Source of the DNA: an uncultured Alphaproteobacteria bacterium
Lineage (GTDB): Bacteria; Pseudomonadota; Alphaproteobacteria; Rhizobiales; Pleomorphomonadaceae
DNA: 9,239 bases
NCBI GenBank assembly: GCA_937900425.1
Contig: CALCDT010000097.1
Span: forward strand, 1 to 9,239
Direction: 5' to 3'
The stretch's first letter is position 1, and each line of letters starts with the position of its first letter. The notes under the pieces are model-generated. The model was given only the letters and a program-made list of their open reading frames with translations, did no database searches and was not told where the DNA came from. This document shows, piece after piece, positions 1 through 6,245 of the stretch. Made by a program: the position numbers and the translations under genes.

Positions 1-8
1 TGTCCGCG

Positions 9-1817
9 TCAGTTGGGCAGCGAGAACACCGTCAGCTGGCCACCGAGGGCGGTGTAGTTGGCGAGGGAGGCGTAGCCGCCCACCGCACCGAGACCCGCCT
101 GCGGATCGGTCAGACCGGCCGCGAGACCGATGCCCGCCCAGCCACCGATACCGGACAGGATGCCGACATACTGCTTGCCGTTGTGCATGTAGGTCATCAC
201 GTTGCCGATGATGCCCGACGGGGTCTTGAACTTGTACAGCTCCTTACCCGTCTCGGCGTCGACCGCCTTCAGGTAGCCCTCGAGCGTGCCGTAGAAGACC
301 ACGTCGCCGGCGGTGGCGAGAGCACCCGACCACACCGAGAACTGCTCCGGCAGCGACCACTTGATCTTGCCGGTGGTGGCGTCCCAGGCGATGAAGTTGC
401 CCATGCCGCCGTGGCTGCCCGGCGCCGGATACATCGACAGCGTCGCACCCACATAGGGCTGGCCGGCGGTGTAGCTGACGCGGAACGGCTCGTAGTCCAT
501 GCAGACATGGTTGGTCGGCACGTAGAACAGGCCGGTCTTCGGCGAGAAGGCCGCCGGCTGCTGGTCCTTGGAGCCGAGCGCCGCCGGGCAGATGCCCGTC
601 GTGTTCACGTCCTCGCCGTTCTGCTCGGTCGAGTACTTGGCGACGACGGTCGGACGACCGTAGTTCGGGCTGTTCTTGTCCATGTCGACGCCGGTCGTCC
701 AGTTGACCGCCGGGTCGTACTTCTCCGCGACGAGCAGCTCGCCGGTCACCCGATCGAGGGTATAACCGAGGCCGTTACGGTCGAAGTGGACGAGCAGCTT
801 GCGATCCTCACCGTTGATCTTCTGATCGACGAGGATCATCTCGTTGACGCCGTCGTAGTCCCACTCGTCGTGCGGCGTCATCTGGTAGACCCACTTCGCC
901 ATGCCGGTGTCGGCATCGCGAGCCCAGATGGTCATCGACCACTTGTTGTCACCCGGGCGCTGAGACGGGTTCCAGGTCGACGGGTTGCCCGAGCCGTAAT
1001 AGACCAGGTTGGTCTCGGGGTCGTAGGAGTACCAGCCCCAGGTGCAGCCGCCGCCGATCTTCCACTGGTCGCCTTCCCAAGTCTTCAGCGAAGAATCCTT
1101 GCCGACCGGCTTGCCGAGCGAGGTGGTCTTCTCCGGATCGACGAGGATCTCCTCGTCCGGACCCATCGAGTAGCCGCGCCACACGAGCTCGCCGGTATTC
1201 TGGTCGTAGGCGGTGACGTGGCAGCGCACACCGAACTCGCCGCCGGAGATGCCGACGATGACCTTGTCCTTCACCGGCAGCACGGTGGCGGTGTTCGTCT
1301 CGCCCTTCTTCGGGTCGCCGTTCACCTTCGACCACAGCACCTTGCCGGTCTTGGCGTCGAGCGCCACGACGGTGGTGTCGGCCTGGTGCAGGAAGATCTT
1401 GCCGTCGTTGTAGGCGAGGCCGCGATAGACCGTGTCGCAGCACATCACCGGGATCACGTCCGGATCCTGCTTCGGCTCGTACTTCCAGACGATCTGGCCG
1501 TCCTTGTCGAGGTCGAGCGCGTACACGATGTTCGGGAACGGCGTATGGAGATACATCATGTTGCCGATCACGAGGGGCGAACCCTCATGGCCGCGCAGCA
1601 CGCCGGTCGAGAAGGTCCAGGCGACCTGGAGATCCTTCACGTTGTCGCGATTGATCTGATCGAGCTTCGAATAGCGCGTGTTCGCGTAGTCGCCGGTCTG
1701 GATGACCCACTGGTTCGGGTCTTCGATCAGCTTGATGAGTTCTTCGCTTGCGAATGCCGATCCGGCGGCGGCGATCGAAACGACCGCGACGCACGACGAC
1801 AAGAGGGCGCGCCTCAT
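9..1817 (-). CDS. xoxF: Lanthanide-dependent PQQ methanol dehydrogenase, XoxF5-like
   Basis: Periplasmic quinoprotein that oxidises methanol (and probably formaldehyde) with PQQ and a lanthanide ion, passing electrons to a c-type cytochrome. The 602-residue product has a signal peptide (cleavage likely after residue 23, AFA/SEE) and then an eight-bladed propeller. Visible family marks are the vicinal disulfide CC at 126-127, the metal ligands E194 (GGEFG) and N278 (GSGNP), and the tryptophan region GGGCTWGW near 255-262. The motif WDYDGVNE holds catalytic D320 and the extra D322; calcium MxaF enzymes have Ala at the second position, so D322 marks lanthanide use. C410 and C439 fit the second disulfide. 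Sequence resembles Methylobacterium XoxF1 as I remember it. I chose the ATG at 1817 because AAGGAGG lies 7 bases upstream and the signal peptide starts there; the open frame continues up to 2003 without coding character. XoxG/XoxJ would be downstream, outside the window. Confidence 0.97.
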   Translation of the reverse strand: MRRALLSSCVAVVSIAAAGSAFASEELIKLIEDPNQWVIQTGDYANTRYSKLDQINRDNVKDLQVAWTFSTGVLRGHEGSPLVIGNMMYLHTPFPNIVYALDLDKDGQIVWKYEPKQDPDVIPVMCCDTVYRGLAYNDGKIFLHQADTTVVALDAKTGKVLWSKVNGDPKKGETNTATVLPVKDKVIVGISGGEFGVRCHVTAYDQNTGELVWRGYSMGPDEEILVDPEKTTSLGKPVGKDSSLKTWEGDQWKIGGGCTWGWYSYDPETNLVYYGSGNPSTWNPSQRPGDNKWSMTIWARDADTGMAKWVYQMTPHDEWDYDGVNEMILVDQKINGEDRKLLVHFDRNGLGYTLDRVTGELLVAEKYDPAVNWTTGVDMDKNSPNYGRPTVVAKYSTEQNGEDVNTTGICPAALGSKDQQPAAFSPKTGLFYVPTNHVCMDYEPFRVSYTAGQPYVGATLSMYPAPGSHGGMGNFIAWDATTGKIKWSLPEQFSVWSGALATAGDVVFYGTLEGYLKAVDAETGKELYKFKTPSGIIGNVMTYMHNGKQYVGILSGIGGWAGIGLAAGLTDPQAGLGAVGGYASLANYTALGGQLTVFSLPN

Positions 1818-2028
1818 GCCATGTCCTCCTTCGAGTTTCCCACGCGGAAGCCGGTGCGCAACGACCACAAAAGCCGCCCGCCCAACCTCTAGTTCTTGGG
1901 ACGCCTGCTTCCGGTAGCGTGTCACGACCTGCTGGGTTGCCCCCCAGTCTTGAGTCGTCGGGACGAGGCCCGTCGGTCTTCGAACCGGATGACCCGCTCC
2001 CAAACGGATCCCCGTGCAGCCGGAAACT
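1818..2028 (-). other. Predicted long 5' leader of xoxF
   Basis: If the promoter at 2035-2063 is used, transcription starts near 2028 and leaves a leader of about 210 nt. It holds two short hairpin candidates: 1881-1900 (CCCAA/TTGGG, 10-nt loop) and 1932-1947 (CTGGG/CCCAG, 6-nt loop). An open frame runs through it in phase with xoxF, but the translation has no signal peptide or family character. I recognise no known riboswitch. The start point is inferred. Confidence 0.4.
1825..1831 (-). promoter_or_regulatory. Ribosome binding site of xoxF
   Basis: On the minus strand this reads AAGGAGG, a full Shine-Dalgarno match, with 7 bases before the ATG at 1817. It decides the start in favour of the signal-peptide methionine over the frame-extended methionine at 2003. 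Confidence 0.9.
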
Positions 2029-2034
2029 GTGTCG

Positions 2035-2063
2035 ATCTTATGTGTCTCTTAGCGGACTGACAA
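2035..2063 (-). promoter_or_regulatory. Predicted sigma70-type promoter of xoxF
   Basis: Minus strand reads TTGTCA (2063-2058) as -35, a 17-base spacer, then TAAGAT (2040-2035) as -10. Each hexamer matches the TTGACA/TATAAT consensus at four or five positions and the spacing is ideal. It lies in a locally AT-richer patch (about 2030-2080) within GC-rich DNA, upstream of xoxF and downstream of the hydrolase gene's stop, where a separate xoxF promoter would be expected. Confidence 0.6.
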
Positions 2064-2090
2064 TCCCTTGTTTTCACATCCGCCGCCGTC

Positions 2091-2098
2091 GGTTAACC
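2091..2098. promoter_or_regulatory. 8-bp palindrome GGTTAACC upstream of xoxF promoter
   Basis: Perfect palindrome GGTTAACC, centred about 32 bp upstream of the predicted -35 box. The position suits an activator site, but the palindrome is short and may be chance. Confidence 0.2.
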
Positions 2099-2100
2099 CC

Positions 2101-2132
2101 GCCCGGCCGGTCGCATCCGGACCTCGCCGGGC
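2101..2132 (-). terminator. Hairpin at the 3' end of the metallohydrolase gene
   Basis: GCCCGGC (2101-2107) pairs with GCCGGGC (2126-2132), and inside it GGTC (2109-2112) pairs with GACC (2120-2123), giving an 11-bp stem with a small internal loop and a 7-nt apical loop. It begins on the last base of the TAG stop codon. No U-tract follows on the minus strand, so it may be a transcript-end stabiliser or a Rho-assisted terminator rather than a classical one. Confidence 0.4.
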
Positions 2133-3136
2133 TATTCCCATTCGAGTTCCTGATAGGCGGTGGTGGCGTTGCGCGGGTTGAACTCGTCGAACAGCGCCCA
2201 GGCGTCGCGCTCGCCGATCGCCGCGGTCTCGGCCGCCTCCGAGATGGACCGTCCGGCGGCGATGTCGCGTCGGACGTCCGCGGCGAGACGCTCGAGATAG
2301 CGCCGCTGCGGTGCCAGCGCGTCCGGCCAGGCGAGGTCGAGAGGGCCGTGGCCCGGCACGAGACGGGTGACCCGGCGCGCCTCCAGCCGCCGCATCTCGG
2401 CGAGCCAGCCGAGCAGCGAGCCGTCGACTGTCGGCAGGTGCCGGACGAACAGGAGGTCGCCGAGGAACCAGGTGCCGGTCTTCTCGTCGAGGAGGGTGAG
2501 GTCGGCGTCGGTGTGTGCCGTCGGGTGCGCCTCGAGTTGGAGGACGCGGCCGCCGAGGTCGAGCTCCAGCCCCCCTTCGACGACGATGTCCGGCCCGACC
2601 GGCTCGCTGCCGGCGGCGTCGGCGGCCGCGAGCTGGCGCTGCGCCTGGTCGAGGTAGAACGGCGCCCGCGCCGCCAGCGACCGACCGAGCTTGGCGTGGC
2701 CGACGAAGCGTGCGCCGGTGTCGCGGAAGGCGACGTTGCCCATGAGATGGTCGGGGTGGACGTGGGTGTTGACGATGTAGCGCACCGGCTTGTCGGTGAC
2801 GGCGCGGACGGCGGCGAGCAGCGCCCTCCCGACTGCCGGGCTGCCGCCGGTGTCGATCACCGCCACCGCCTCGTCGCCGACGACGAAACCGAGATTGGCG
2901 ATGTCGCCGCGGTTCTCCGGCGCGATCAGCGCGTACGGCGCCTGATGGACGAACACGCCCGGCGCAATCTCGGTGACGGCGAGCGGCGCCACGTCCGCCA
3001 CCGATCCTGCCGTGGCCTCCTCAGCGGCCGCCGGCTCTTCCGCCGCAACCGGCGATGCCGCAGCGGCGAGAACAGCCGCTACGGCGAGCCCCGCCATCCG
3101 TCTCGGCTTGTGACGGAGCGTCACCGACCGGGACAC
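2132..3136 (-). CDS. Exported zinc metallo-beta-lactamase-fold hydrolase of the quinoprotein relay (SoxH-like) type
   Basis: Predicted exported metallohydrolase of 334 residues. The MBL fold's metal motif is intact: THVHPDH gives H125, H127, D129 and H130; further ligands are H208 (AHTD), D227 (LGDLLF) and H263 (PGHG). The substrate is unknown. SoxH-related proteins of this kind are annotated as quinoprotein relay system zinc metallohydrolases because they accompany PQQ alcohol dehydrogenases, and the xoxF neighbour fits. The N-terminus has Arg/Lys residues, a hydrophobic run (about 14-27) and a likely cleavage after VAA near residue 32, followed by an Ala/Glu-rich linker. I took the GTG at 3136, 8 bases after the SoxYZ-like gene, since it supplies the basic n-region; the ATG at 3097 would give 321 residues with no basic residues before the hydrophobic stretch. 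Neither start has a strong Shine-Dalgarno sequence, so translation may be coupled to the gene upstream. Confidence 0.85.
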   Translation of the reverse strand: MSRSVTLRHKPRRMAGLAVAAVLAAAASPVAAEEPAAAEEATAGSVADVAPLAVTEIAPGVFVHQAPYALIAPENRGDIANLGFVVGDEAVAVIDTGGSPAVGRALLAAVRAVTDKPVRYIVNTHVHPDHLMGNVAFRDTGARFVGHAKLGRSLAARAPFYLDQAQRQLAAADAAGSEPVGPDIVVEGGLELDLGGRVLQLEAHPTAHTDADLTLLDEKTGTWFLGDLLFVRHLPTVDGSLLGWLAEMRRLEARRVTRLVPGHGPLDLAWPDALAPQRRYLERLAADVRRDIAAGRSISEAAETAAIGERDAWALFDEFNPRNATTAYQELEWE

Positions 3137-3144
3137 GGCGGCGG

Positions 3145-4041
3145 TCAGCCGGCGCTCGCCGGATGCTCGATCGGGAACGCGCCCGAGAACACCTCGCCCT
3201 CGGTGTCGATCGCGCGGACGTCGAGCACCTCGGCGCCGTTCGGACGGAAGTCGAAGGCGATCGTCGGATCCTCGGACAGCGAGATGCCGCCCTCCATCCG
3301 GAAGAGCGTCTCGGCGCCCTGGCGCACCTCGATCTCGTTGACGAAGCGCGCCGGGATGTAGAGCTGCGTCACCTGGTTCATCTGCAGGCCCGAATAGTTC
3401 GGGTGGCGAATCATGATCTGGGCGCGGACGAGCTGCGAGGAGCCGGCGACCTCCTTCGCCGGCACCGACGCCGGCGTCGCGGCGGGCGGCGGATAGCGCC
3501 CCTTCATCCTGCCGAGATTGGCGAGCGCCTGGTCGGCGTCCTTCAGCGCCGGCGCCGAGCAGCCGCCCGACGCCTTCACGTAGCGCGCGCTCATGTAGAG
3601 GGTGCCGTCGTCGGCCTCGACGATGGCGCGGACGAAGGAATAGGAGTTGATCCTGACGCGCGTCGACAGCGCCAGATCCCGCTGCGCCGTGCCGAAGGTG
3701 AAGGTGGCGGCGACCGGCGCCGGGTTCTCGTCGATGACGAGGGTGAGCCCCTTGACGGTGCGCCCCTCGGGCAGATGGGCGGTGATGTCGATCGGCACGA
3801 TCGCCGCGTCGTGGGCGCGATAGGGCGCCTCGATCTCGACGATGCCGGTGCCGTCGACGATCGGCCGCTCGCCGACGACGTCGACGCTGATCGCCCGCCA
3901 GGTGGCGGTCGCCTTCTCGAGTTCGGCGGCGCTCGTGTGTGGGCGGGTGTCGACGGCGAGGGCGGGCGCACCCAGCGGCATCGCGACGAGCGCGGCCCAG
4001 AGCAGCATGGTCGGCGTCGGCCGACGGCGGTTCGTCAGCAT
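3145..4041 (-). CDS. Fused SoxYZ-like carrier protein associated with quinoprotein dehydrogenases
   Basis: Exported 298-residue fusion. The signal peptide covers about residues 1-29 (basic NRRR, hydrophobic MLLWAALVAM, cleavage near ALA/VD). A SoxY-like beta-sandwich covers about 36-160 and ends in SGGCS with C161; in SoxY of thiosulfate oxidation the matching GGCG cysteine carries sulfur covalently. A Pro/Ala linker (about 180-198) leads to a SoxZ-like domain (about 200-297). This fused form is known as a quinoprotein dehydrogenase-associated SoxYZ-like carrier; what it carries is not established. No soxA, B, C, D or X is in the window, so thiosulfate oxidation is not supported. The ATG at 4041 follows AGAGGA by 8 bases; the next ATG (residue 12) would lose the basic n-region. 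It sits 8 bases before the metallohydrolase gene, a probable two-gene operon, and 126 bases after folK. Confidence 0.88.
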   Translation of the reverse strand: MLTNRRRPTPTMLLWAALVAMPLGAPALAVDTRPHTSAAELEKATATWRAISVDVVGERPIVDGTGIVEIEAPYRAHDAAIVPIDITAHLPEGRTVKGLTLVIDENPAPVAATFTFGTAQRDLALSTRVRINSYSFVRAIVEADDGTLYMSARYVKASGGCSAPALKDADQALANLGRMKGRYPPPAATPASVPAKEVAGSSQLVRAQIMIRHPNYSGLQMNQVTQLYIPARFVNEIEVRQGAETLFRMEGGISLSEDPTIAFDFRPNGAEVLDVRAIDTEGEVFSGAFPIEHPASAG

Positions 4042-4102
4042 GGGACGTTTCCTCTCGCCCGCGGTCGCAGGGGCGCGCCGCGGCTGTCGTTCGTTCTTCT
4101 TA

Positions 4103-4119
4103 TTAGCATGTTAGCATGC
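4103..4119. repeat. Tandem TTAGCATG 8-mers with an overlapping inverted repeat; possible operator
   Basis: TTAGCATG occurs twice back to back (4103-4110, 4111-4118), and GCATG (4106-4110) with CATGC (4115-4119) also forms an inverted repeat around a 4-base centre. It is an AT-rich island about 62-78 bases upstream of the SoxYZ-like gene's start, in the only sizeable gap before that gene. TAATAA (4105-4100, minus strand) overlaps it and could be a -10 element, but I see no matching -35. No U-tract, so not a classical terminator for folK. Confidence 0.4.
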
Positions 4120-4167
4120 GGGCGGCCGTCGATCACGCGTGGCCCGGCCGGTCGACGGGCGGCCGAA

Positions 4168-4665
4168 TCAGGCGAGCGGCGGCACCGGCCAGTCGAGCCG
4201 GTTGACGCCCTCGTCGGCGAGCGCGGCGAGGGCGGCGGCGACCGTGGTGCCGCGCACGGAGAGGTCGGGCCTCAACTCGGCGAGCGGGGCCAGCACGAAG
4301 GCGCGCTCCAGCATGTGCGGGTGCGGCAGCCTCAGACCCGGCTCCTCGACGGCGAGGCCGTCGACGTAGAGAACGTCGAGATCGATGATGCGCGGCCCCC
4401 AGCGGATCTCGCGGCGCCGGCCGAGCGCCGTCTCGATGGCGAGGCAGCGCTCCAGGAGGGCGCGGGGGGGCAGCTCCGTCTCGACCAGCACGCAGGCGTT
4501 GACGAACCAGTCCTGGTCGGTGAAGCCCCACGGCTCGGTGCGCCAGTAGCCGGAGCGGGCGACGACCGCGATCCCCGGCGACGACGCCAGAGCCTCCACG
4601 GCGCGGTCGAGATTGGCCTTCTTGTCGCCGATGTTGCTGCCGAGCCCGACCCCCGCCTCAGCCAT
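4168..4665 (-). CDS. folK: 2-amino-4-hydroxy-6-hydroxymethyldihydropteridine pyrophosphokinase
   Basis: Cytoplasmic enzyme that transfers pyrophosphate from ATP to 6-hydroxymethyl-7,8-dihydropterin, making the activated pterin used by dihydropteroate synthase. The 165-residue product has the normal family length and motifs: LGSNIGD (8-14) near the N-terminus, DWFVNA (52-57), the HPPK signature RWGPRIIDLDVL (88-99) with the magnesium-binding D95 and D97, and LPHPHMLERAFVLAPL (113-128). The ATG at 4665 overlaps the folB stop by 8 bases (ATGGCTGA), so translation is probably coupled. It is the last gene of the folP-folB-folK set. Confidence 0.96.
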   Translation of the reverse strand: MAEAGVGLGSNIGDKKANLDRAVEALASSPGIAVVARSGYWRTEPWGFTDQDWFVNACVLVETELPPRALLERCLAIETALGRRREIRWGPRIIDLDVLYVDGLAVEEPGLRLPHPHMLERAFVLAPLAELRPDLSVRGTTVAAALAALADEGVNRLDWPVPPLA

Positions 4666-5038
4666 CGTCGCGCCCGCGGCAGACGGTGACGGAGACGTGG
4701 TCGAAGACGCCGGGCACCGGGGCGCCGGGCTTGCGCACCGTCACCTCGACGTCGCGGACCGTCGGGAAGTCGGCGAGCACGGCACGGGCGATGCGGTCGG
4801 CGACCGCCTCGATGAGGTTGAGCCGGGTGCCGGTGACGACGGCCTGGACGGTAGCGTGCAGCCCGTCGTAGCCGACGGTGTCGGCATAGTCGTCGCTGCG
4901 GCCGGCGGGGGCGAGATCGACGGCGACGGTGAGATCGACGTCGAAGCGCTGGCCGAGTCTGGCCTCTTCCGGATGCAGGCCGTGATAGGCGTAGAACGCC
5001 ATGCCGGCGATGGTGATCCTGTCGGAGCGCGCCGTCAC
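4658..5038 (-). CDS. folB: Dihydroneopterin aldolase
   Basis: Cytoplasmic aldolase that splits 7,8-dihydroneopterin into 6-hydroxymethyl-7,8-dihydropterin and glycolaldehyde, the step before FolK. The 126-residue product shows YHGLHPEE (18-25), GQRF (29-32), VGYDGL (55-60), LIEAVADRIA (75-84) with the pterin-binding E76, and RKPGAPVPG (102-110) with the likely catalytic K103. I chose the GTG at 5038, whose GTGA overlaps the folP stop codon by 4 bases; the next in-frame methionine (residue 13) would remove the first beta-strand. It overlaps folK by 8 bases at its 3' end. Confidence 0.94.
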   Translation of the reverse strand: MTARSDRITIAGMAFYAYHGLHPEEARLGQRFDVDLTVAVDLAPAGRSDDYADTVGYDGLHATVQAVVTGTRLNLIEAVADRIARAVLADFPTVRDVEVTVRKPGAPVPGVFDHVSVTVCRGRDDG

Positions 5039-5877
5039 GCCTCGCCTCCGCCGCGACGAATGACGTCCGCCATCCTGAGGGCCTGGAAATGCTCCGCCAC
5101 GTCGTGGGCGCGGATGATGTCGGCGCCACCGGCGACCGCCATCACGTGGGTGGCGAGGGTGCCGGGCAGCCGGTCGGCCAGCGGCTGGTCGAGCAGCTTG
5201 CCGATCAGCGACTTGCGCGAGGCGCCGACGAGCACCGGCAGGCCGATCGCCCGCAGCTCGGCGAGACGGGTGATGAGCTCGACGTTCTGCTCCAGCGTCT
5301 TGCCGAAGCCGATGCCGGGATCGAGGACGATCCGGTCGTCGGGGATGCCGGCGCGCTCGGCGATGAGCAGCGACTTCAGGAAGAAGCGACGGACATCGGC
5401 GAGGATGTCGAGGCCGGCGTCGACGTCCCGGCGGTTGTGCATGATGACGACGCCGGCGCCGTGGCGGGCGGCGACCTCGGCGATCTCCGGTTCGCGCTGC
5501 AGGCCCCAGACGTCGTTGACGACGCTCGCCCCAGCGTCGAGCGCCGCCTCGGCGACGGCCGCCTTGTAGGTGTCGATCGAGATCGGTATCGGGCAGTCGG
5601 GCGCGATCGCCGTCAGCGCCGGCAGCACGCGGGCGAGTTCCTCCTCGGCGCCGATCTCGGTGGCGCCCGGCCGGGTCGATTCGCCGCCGATGTCGAGGAT
5701 GTCCGCGCCGGCGGCGATCATCGCCGCCGCATGCGCCCTGGCCGCCTCGACCGCCGTGTAGCGACCACCGTCGGAGAAGGAATCCGGCGTAACGTTGAGG
5801 ATGCCCATGATCAGCGTGCGCGAGCCGACCCTGTGCTCGAGGCGGCCGAGACGAAGCAGGCGATCTTGGTGTGGCAT
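5035..5877 (-). CDS. folP: Dihydropteroate synthase (sulfonamide target)
   Basis: Cytoplasmic TIM-barrel enzyme that condenses 6-hydroxymethyldihydropterin pyrophosphate with p-aminobenzoate. The 280-residue form has every core motif: NVTPDSFSDGG (28-38), GGESTRPGA (64-72) with the mobile-loop TRP, ISIDTYK (99-105), NDVWG (121-125), MHNR (146-149), LDPGIGFGKT (185-194), GASRKS (218-223) and the final RAHDV (256-260). The start at 5877 gives the usual family length and places the first beta-strand about 20 residues in; it has only a weak GGAAG 12 bases upstream. An open frame extends 88 codons further to 6141, but that part crosses inverted repeats and shows no family similarity. First gene of the fol set; the GTG of folB overlaps its TGA. 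Confidence 0.95.
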   Translation of the reverse strand: MPHQDRLLRLGRLEHRVGSRTLIMGILNVTPDSFSDGGRYTAVEAARAHAAAMIAAGADILDIGGESTRPGATEIGAEEELARVLPALTAIAPDCPIPISIDTYKAAVAEAALDAGASVVNDVWGLQREPEIAEVAARHGAGVVIMHNRRDVDAGLDILADVRRFFLKSLLIAERAGIPDDRIVLDPGIGFGKTLEQNVELITRLAELRAIGLPVLVGASRKSLIGKLLDQPLADRLPGTLATHVMAVAGGADIIRAHDVAEHFQALRMADVIRRGGGEA

Positions 5878-6000
5878 GGGCGAGACGGACTTCCGCTGAC
5901 GGAGACGGCGCCCGTCATAACAGAGGGATCGGGCGCCGGCCACAGAGCGGCGGATGCCGCGGACGGGCCGCTCGGCCGAGGGAGCCCGGTCGGGCGTCCC

Positions 6001-6043
6001 GCAACGGCCGGGGAGTGTGACCTGCCCCGTTGCCGGCCGTTGC
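6001..6043. repeat. Inverted repeat with 11-bp perfect arms
   Basis: GCAACGGCCGG (6001-6011) is the exact reverse complement of CCGGCCGTTGC (6033-6043), with a 21-base centre. CGTTGC occurs twice (6028-6033 and 6038-6043), and CGGGG (6009-6013) can pair with CCCCG (6025-6029), so an alternative inner hairpin is possible. It lies 124 bases upstream of folP and 263 bases past the previous gene. Confidence 0.6.
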
Positions 6044-6115
6044 ATGTTCGACCGGCGGCGGGCACGCATCCGACAGGCCGCTGGAGCCGTTTCACAGGGG
6101 AACGGTCCCGCTCGA

Positions 6116-6134
6116 CGCCACGGCACTCGTGGCG
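6116..6134. repeat. 7-bp hairpin repeat
   Basis: CGCCACG (6116-6122) and CGTGGCG (6128-6134) are perfect complements around a 5-base loop. It is placed between the two larger inverted repeats of this intergenic region. Function unknown. Confidence 0.4.
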
Positions 6135-6222
6135 CTTCCACGCCTCCCTCACCGAACGCGGAGCGCCCGTCGCAGTCACGGGATTTCTGGCGCGACGCCT
6201 CGCTCTCCGTCCGAAGACGCAG

Positions 6223-6245
6223 ATGGCCGGCACGAGGCCGGCCAT
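6223..6245. repeat. Hyphomicrobiales-type 'MAGLVPAI' intergenic palindrome
   Basis: ATGGCCGGC (6223-6231) and GCCGGCCAT (6237-6245) are perfect 9-bp arms around ACGAG. Read on the minus strand, the flanking bases give ATGGCCGGCCTCGTGCCGGC, translating to MAGLVPAI, a peptide that recurs as an annotation artefact in Bradyrhizobium, Rhodopseudomonas and relatives because this palindrome is dispersed through their genomes. Assignment to that family is by recognition only; there is one copy here. Confidence 0.65.

Noticed and set aside
1818..2003. 62-residue N-terminal extension of the xoxF reading frame
   Set aside because: It precedes a complete signal peptide and a strong ribosome site at 1825-1831, and its translation has no family character; the predicted promoter also lies mostly upstream of it.
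1748..3361. 537-residue plus-strand ORF, and other long plus-strand ORFs (183-1892, 3055-4689, 5089-6273, 6947-8590)
   Set aside because: They run antisense to well-supported genes, are very rich in Arg, Ala and Gly, and arise from high GC content suppressing stop codons.
3145..4041. Thiosulfate-oxidising Sox system
   Set aside because: Only a fused SoxYZ-like protein and a SoxH-like hydrolase are present; no SoxA, X, B, C or D is seen, and the neighbour is a PQQ dehydrogenase.
5878..6141. 88-residue N-terminal extension of folP
   Set aside because: Dihydropteroate synthases are about 280 residues; the extension crosses inverted repeats and does not read like protein.
5811..6245. 144-residue minus-strand ORF beginning MAGLVPAI
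   Set aside because: It starts inside the dispersed palindrome, overlaps the 5' end of folP in another frame, and is a known type of annotation artefact.
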